Origin: Pholiota molesta
Lineage: Eukaryota; Basidiomycota; Agaricomycetes; Agaricales; Strophariaceae
DNA: 64,000 bases
Assembly (NCBI GenBank): GCA_014925825.1
Contig: JACGCK010000002.1
Location: forward strand, 496,001 to 560,000
Direction: 5' to 3'
Positions 58,222 through 64,000 of the stretch are shown here, one piece after another (positions within the stretch are counted from its first letter, which is position 1; every line of letters begins with the position of its first letter). Under the pieces are notes generated by a model, which worked only from the letters and a program-made list of their open reading frames with translations, made no database searches and was not told where the DNA came from. Both the position numbers and the translations under genes were made by a program.

Positions 58222-61200
58222 TCAAAAGAATGCATTCATATCGAACTCTGGTACCTGTACATCGCGCTTTGCTGACTTCATCAGCTTGCCTAAACCAGCT
58301 TGACGCGCGTACAAATCGCTCTCTTCCTGAATTGGCTCGACGGCGTGTGATTGAAGGGGCGTTTCCTTTTCTGGAGATCCTTTGCGCGTCGGGGGAAGGG
58401 ATGGGATATCCATATCTATCAGAATGGAAGATCTGCGACGCAGTGCAGACTCGAGAGGGAAAAGAGGGCGAGACGGGGTGGGCGCAGCGATTTTCTTACC
58501 CTCATCCATAGCGGCGGGCCGTACTTCATGCATTGCCGTCGATGGTCGCTCAAAAGACCATGAGCGCACAAGGTCGAGAGCCAAGGCATGGCACCCTGGA
58601 AGGAACATGAGACAATATTCAACTGCCATGCAAATAAATACTACTGACCCATCCTACAGAATACCTTGGCCATTTGCAAGACGAAGTTGAACTCAGACCG
58701 TCCAGAGATCTCGCTGGTGCCCTTTGCCGCTTGCAGGGTTTTCGAACGCAACTGCGAAAACAGAAGGGCAAGTGCAGTGTCATCGTATTTGGGTTCCTTT
58801 ATTTCTTTAACTTCAACATCGAACGCTGCCGCGATATCTTGCAAAGGTGTCTGCCAACAAAGGATCAGAATTTGTTGTGACAGGCCGAAGAAATTTTTAT
58901 AAGCATACCAGTAGGATCCGGACGGCCAGATCACGTCGATGAAGGAGCCAGAACGCCCAACTGCCTAGATATCGATTTCCCAATTCAAATGCAATCGGAA
59001 GGACTGTATTTGTGAGAATATCGCGCAAAATAGGACCTTCGTTGCTGCCTTCCACAATACGAGCAAGGGCGACAGCGAGTTGAAAATCTTTTATTTGCTT
59101 GATGCAAACATTTATTGCATCCTTCAAAGATCCTCCCAACAGGAAGAACGCAGCGGCATACTCTGTATCAAATAGAAATGAGCTTCCAAAATATTACCGA
59201 TGAAGCTCTACTTGACACACCAAATCTTTGCTTGCTGAGTAGAGCAAATGCATTCTTGCAGGCCGCTGTCCGCCATCGAGCCTCGCTGAAGTCATTAGCG
59301 AGGAACTTGAGCATGACTGACTGTTCCTTATGCCAAGCAGCCTGCCTCCATAAGCCGTGAACAAGCTTGTGCTTTCCTAAAGCGAAGTAGAAGAGAGAGC
59401 ACGCCGTAGGATCACGGAATTCTCCTGCCATGTATTCATTTCGCGCAATAGTCTCGAATTGTGATTTCTGAAAAGGATCTATCCGTGAATTTGAGTTCCA
59501 GGACATTAAAATGATGACCTACCAAGGATTCTATTGAATTCAGCCAAATAGCCACGCCGAGAGCTCTCGCATCCGACCATGTCATTTTCCCACTGTTGCA
59601 TGCTGCAGTTGACGAGCTCAACAAGATTTCTTGACTCTCGCTGTGGAAGGCCCAAATCATGTCTCTGTAACGAAGTCGCTCTCGCCGTGCTGTTGTATTT
59701 GAGAATGTTCCTTTCAGTGCAACAGTTTCAGGGGGGTTGGAGCGCCTATTGATAATATAGAAAGATCTCATCGAGATCAGGTATCGCAGTCCATTCGAAT
59801 CAAGGGCACGGCGTTGCTCATCAATCTATATAAGCCACTTTTTTTTAGTATTGTGGCTTGAGATACAAATATTAGAAGCTAACCTCCAAAGTTGTTTGTA
59901 TCAGGACGATCAAGTGCGCTTGTTCGTTTGTTGATAGACCAGGTAGCGGGTGAGATTCGAGCTTTTCGATCAACCGAGTGATCACCGGTCGAGAAAAAGC
60001 AATTTCATCTGGGCTAAGTAGTTATGTGTGAGTAATATAGCTGTTTCCTAATGCCTAAGAAGAGTTACCTATCTGGCGTAGGCGTTGATATACCATTAAA
60101 AAGCACGTTATACTTTTTCTGATTGACTCGCTAGACACAGGTCAAATATAACTGTGAAGAATATCAGAAAAATAAAAAGCGTACCCCGGACACAGACTGA
60201 TCTCTCTCCAAAAAGCGTGAGACAGGGACATGGGGTATTTTGGCGTCCGTTATGTTTTCAAGGAGGGCATGAGCTAAATTCAAAACGATATCTTTCACTA
60301 GCTCGACTTTGTCTATGATAAAACTTTACAATGAGATAAAACTTATAACATAAACGAAAAATGCTTACCCCATAGCAGACATTGTAGCAACATCTGCGGA
60401 TGATACTCATCCAGAGGGCCATTTTGACGAGCGACATACTCGACCAACGATTCCTCAGATTTTTCTTGCTGATCAGGTTTTGGTGGTGGCTCGCTGTATA
60501 GATACATTTGCTGTCCAGCTGCAATCAAAAACGACCCATGCGCTAACCATATCGAGTCGCTGATTGGGAATGGAGTAATTCTAATGATACAAGATGAGTT
60601 TTTAATATATATCACAGAAAGTGAAATATAGGCGAACCCTGAGATATCTATTGTCCGACAGAGGCCCCAACCGACGTTTCCGCCAAAGTAAGTCATTCGT
60701 TGCTGGCAAAGAATGTCCACTCGGTGTGCATATCCGACAGCGAGAATCGACTGCATGTCTGGGGTAGAGCTCCAGTCAAGATCCAGGATGAGTTCGGTAT
60801 ATTTTCCACTGTATTCGAGACCAGATGCAAATTCCGACTCAGTGGAATCCCAGATCGTCAGTTCATCTCCTTCCGAACCTGCAACAACTATATAGGAAAT
60901 GATTAGCATTGTTTCCCCAAGAGCAAACCAGAGCAAAGAATTTGCTTACTGAGGGCTGTCTTTTTGGCAGAACTACAACGAACCTTGCGGAACCCAGTGC
61001 GTCCAGTGCGTACTTTCCGGGTACATCTCCAGCCGCTACCTTCTTTTGCATCAAGAACCCAAAAAGCAATCTCCCCATCTTCGGATATACTCAGAAGTAC
61101 ATCGCGATCTGCCCTGTCGCTGACATGACCCCAAGCCATGGGGTCGACCGGAAGGACAAATTTGGGCGTGTACGGCAAAGGTAGTTTTTGTTGCCCAATG

Positions 61201-63170
61201 ATTGTCAGACTTTGCATATCGGTGATTTTCATGAGCACGATGGTCAATCGGCTGTAACACCAAGTATATATTCGTAATCTGTTGAAGATGGCATGGTGAA
61301 CAGTGACTCGATGTCAGGGATGGACAGCTGTTGTGGAGGGTCAGAATGGAGAGTTATAACGCCCTGCGCTTTGGAATAGGTGGCAAATTGATGACCTACA
61401 AAACAATACTTTCAATCCAAGTTCGAGTAGAAGAAACGAAATTACTAACCATACTGAGAACGACACGAAATCTGCTTGTTCCCAACTTCGAGAACGCACC
61501 ACTTTAGTACCACGCTCGGTTACCCGTAACACTTCTCCTCCGCCTCCAACGCGGAGGGCACCAACGCCCTGTCCTTCTGGCGTTCGGATAAATCTTAAAA
61601 TTTCTGATTCTTCTTCGACGGTGTGTTCCAGAGAGGAGGAATTGATTTTGAGCCCCTGGGAGCGGGCATCAAAGAAAATGAGAGGAGATAGATCCATTGA
61701 CATTAGTGGTGGAGAGGTAACAAGAGTTAGAAGGCTTGGATCCCGATTCGGGAGGACATAGAGATACGAAGGCGGCTTAGAAAATATATTGGGTTGAGAT
61801 TGTTGAAGGGTAAAATGCTGAAGGAGAGTGGGGGCCTTCGATCGATGTTCTAGGTCTATTCTGAGTCTCGATATTGATGAAAGCCATAACATGGGAGGGA
61901 CATACAATGACAGCGGTTACAACTATGGACCCGTCGGCCAATACTCGTAGAAACAGGTCCCATCCTTCATCTTTAATCTCCTGTATTCTTTTATTGCGGA
62001 AATCGTCGGCCTGACTTGGATCATTTAGGATGTGCAAAATGACCTTTTCTAAAGTGTTGCGATCGAGCCAGAAAATGGAGGACGTCGATGATTCTAATTG
62101 GCTAACCACTGAGAATGGCAGCGATGCACAGATATCTAAAGAGGCGTGAAGTTGCAAAAGATCGGGGGCATCGAGAACAGGAGCAAATATGCGCAAAGTG
62201 GCATCCGAAGTAACAGAGTACAGGACAGTGAGGTCATCCCTTCAGGTAAACTCAGACTCCATAAGACTAGAAATTCATAGCACTAACCGGCTTGATGCTT
62301 GAGACCGTCTCCAAGCTACTTTCACAACAGGCCGAGGATGTTGAACTAATTGCGTTTGTCGACCAGAAGTTGTGGAGAAAAGGCGTATTGCGTTGTCTTT
62401 CTGTCAGACAGGTAAGGCCCAAAACAGGAAGGAAGCAAAAAAGTGTGGCTTACTTGGGATACAGTGGCGATATACATTAGGGAGGGTGCGAAATTTACAA
62501 TTATAGGGGTTGGTGTCCTGCAATTTGGACTAAATATTCAATTGCTGTCAAGTAATCATAGACACTCACGCAGTCATCCATTTCCTAGACCAAGTGAGAA
62601 GATCATTCTCAAGAACCAGTGTATATACCGAGAGACCTCTTTCGCATCCAACAGCAAGGATACCTGAGAACAAATGAGAACGCGTTCACCTCGGGGGATA
62701 AGGACGTACCAGCTTTGTTGTCGAGGCTTGTCACATCTTGGTTTTCGCGGAGGACAAGAGTGGAGTGAATACGCCACGCGTCTTTTTGAACATCAGAAAG
62801 TGACCAGGCAGCAAGTCTAAATTTGTTGGCAGCAACTATCTGTTGGTATGAATCAATAAGAATTTGAATGCAAGGTCAGCTCATATATGACGCACTAGCT
62901 TCATCCCTGAATCTACGGAGATACAAGAAATCTTGTCCTTTGAGTGTGCCGTGCCTGGGAATGCTTCCCAGAAGGCAAGGACGCGTACAAGAGCAAGTGT
63001 TTGTGCATTGAGGATGATCACCGCGTCTCCGGATGGATAGAGCTGGGCAAGATGAGCATCGAGAGCAGTTATTTTGGACAAAAACATACGAGGAGCGATT
63101 CATTGGGAAGGCTCAAGAATTGAACACCGGCGGCAGGGTACCCTGCAGAGGTCTGAGAGAGCTGGAGCAT
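58222..63170 (-). CDS. RAV1: RAV1-like subunit of the RAVE complex (V-ATPase assembly)
   Basis: Large protein that helps reassemble the vacuolar H+-ATPase, homologous to DmX-like proteins. The N-terminus MLQLSQTSAGYPAAGVQF leads through a 47-nt intron to LYPSGDAVIILNAQTLALVR and VLAFWEAFPGTAHSKDK, a beta-propeller-like region. The central part has LDWSSTPDMQSILAVGYAHR and similar WD-like strands. The conserved Rav1 C-domain reads NEYMAGEFRDPTACSLFYFA, LVHGLWRQAAWHKEQSVMLK, ARWRTAACKNAFALLSKQRF and GGSLKDAINVCIKQIKDFQL. The end is VPEFDMNAFF. More than fifteen introns; I did not resolve all of them. Divergent from the fasciclin gene over 140 bp. Confidence 0.85.
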
Positions 63171-63310
63171 GTCATGGGCGGTGTAACGGAGGACAACCAC
63201 CCTTCCCCGGCCCCGCTACCCGTCAGTGGGGTGATATCGCGTCACGTGTACAGATGTCATCTTTTGAGTAACGCCTGCACGCCTCGCGGCCTTGCAAGCT
63301 ATTCCCCACC

Positions 63311-64000
63311 ATGCACATCCCCACCCGCCTGCCAGTCTTACTGTTACTCGCGGGGGTCTCTATATGCGCAAAGTCCTCGCAACTGGCATGGACAGCCCCT
63401 TCGACATCTTCCATCACTCTCGTCGACGCCCTAGGTGATGATCCTGACTACTCTTCGCTGCTGCGCCTGCTGCAAAGGGCCCGCCTCATCCCAACGCTCA
63501 ACAAATTGAACGGCAGCACTTTGTTTGCACCTACGAATGATGCCATTGCGAAACACGCGCTCACAAACTCTCTGTGGCTATCTGCTCTTGAAGATACTGC
63601 GCAATTTCTACCAGACAATGTTCAGGAACAACTGCGACAACAGCTATTCTATCATCTGCTCAACGCCACACTTCTTGCACTTCCCTCAGAGACTGAGGTT
63701 CTGGTGCATAAGACTCTTCTTTATCCTCGGAAACCTCTTGATCCGCCTTCCCATGAACCTCCTCCATATCCACCGTGGATGCCAATTCCTGGTGGAACCC
63801 TTGGTGGTGAACCGCAACGAATTCGCGTAGCTGCCCAGGGGAAGGATGCTAGCGTTGGTACCGACGCTTTTGGGAAGGGGGTGTCAAGATTGTGAAAGGT
63901 GTCCAAGATGCTGGCAATGGCATGCTTCTAGGCATCGACCAAGTACTGGAACCTCCGCCAGACTTGGGTAAGCATGAATAGTTTCTTCCGAATCAGGTGT
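63311..64000 (+). CDS. Secreted fasciclin (FAS1) domain protein, 3' end outside window
   Basis: Extracellular or cell-surface adhesion-type protein. A signal peptide is clear (MHIPTRLPVLLLLAGVSICA). The FAS1 domain starts TLVDALGDDPDYSSLLRLLQ and has the H1 motif NGSTLFAPTNDAIAKHAL and QLFYHLLNATLL. A proline-rich loop (PPSHEPPPYPPWMP) follows, then GGVKIVKGVQDAGNGMLLGI, matching the second FAS1 motif. One G is missing in a G run near 63883, which otherwise gives an early stop. The frame stays open to the last intron-like sequence and the gene leaves the window. Confidence 0.86.

Noticed and set aside
1..64000. CRISPR arrays, bacterial operons, rRNA genes, retrotransposons
   Set aside because: None seen. 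The window is eukaryotic with spliceosomal introns throughout, and no reverse transcriptase, integrase or transposase motif was recognised.

Overview
The window reads as nuclear DNA of a mushroom-forming basidiomycete (Agaricomycetes). Genes are dense and cut by many short introns of about 45-65 nt, with mostly GT-AG boundaries. Neighbouring genes are often divergent over 100-600 bp, and several families are typical of agarics (a DUF7721-like small protein, a family-A-GPCR-like 7TM protein, a DUF1751 rhomboid-like protein). The strongest marker is a divergent HD1/HD2 homeodomain pair directly beside a mitochondrial intermediate peptidase (MIP) gene. That is the classic layout of the agaric A (HD) mating-type locus. 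The species cannot be named from sequence alone. I support 31 genes (one running off the right edge, one a pseudogene) and no RNA genes.

Layout. 0-12 kb: a 2-oxoglutarate/Fe(II) oxygenase, the NEDD8-conjugating enzyme UBC12, 5-hydroxyisourate hydrolase, the rRNA-processing factor RRP1, an FBXO21-type F-box protein with a YccV domain, an RSC9-like chromatin protein and an ARMH3-type armadillo protein. 12-30 kb: glycine decarboxylase P protein, a PPR protein, SEC61 gamma, a GPCR-like 7TM protein, the Golgi tether subunit COG1, a TMEM115-like protein, a FAM32A-like protein and a DDT/WHIM chromatin protein. 30-38 kb: MIP, HD1 and HD2, the mating-type core. 38-45 kb: a tandem pair of DUF7721-like genes (one decayed and carrying a 69-bp TIR insertion), an ammonium transporter and a prenylcysteine oxidase. 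45-64 kb: an F-box protein, a DUF7702-like 7TM protein, a low-molecular-weight tyrosine phosphatase, methylmalonate-semialdehyde dehydrogenase, a Rap1-type Myb protein, a cysteine-less glutaredoxin-like Golgi protein, Rab GDI, the RAVE subunit RAV1 and a secreted fasciclin protein.

How the genes fit together. HD1 and HD2 proteins from different mates are expected to form a heterodimer that drives dikaryotic development. The 965-bp gap between them must hold both promoters. It contains 7-bp tandem repeats built on GGACTC at both ends, each next to TTGTGAC, plus three AACAATGG octamers. The surrounding housekeeping genes are probably conserved hitch-hikers. The ammonium transporter has two GATA-type sites upstream, and the prenylcysteine oxidase could turn over farnesylated peptides such as pheromones (inference).

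Data quality. Many conserved genes are broken by isolated one-base indels, usually losses in short homopolymers, while the protein continues in another frame. I read most of these as sequence errors, not gene decay. Gene spans below run from start codon to stop codon and include introns; exon structure was worked out by eye.
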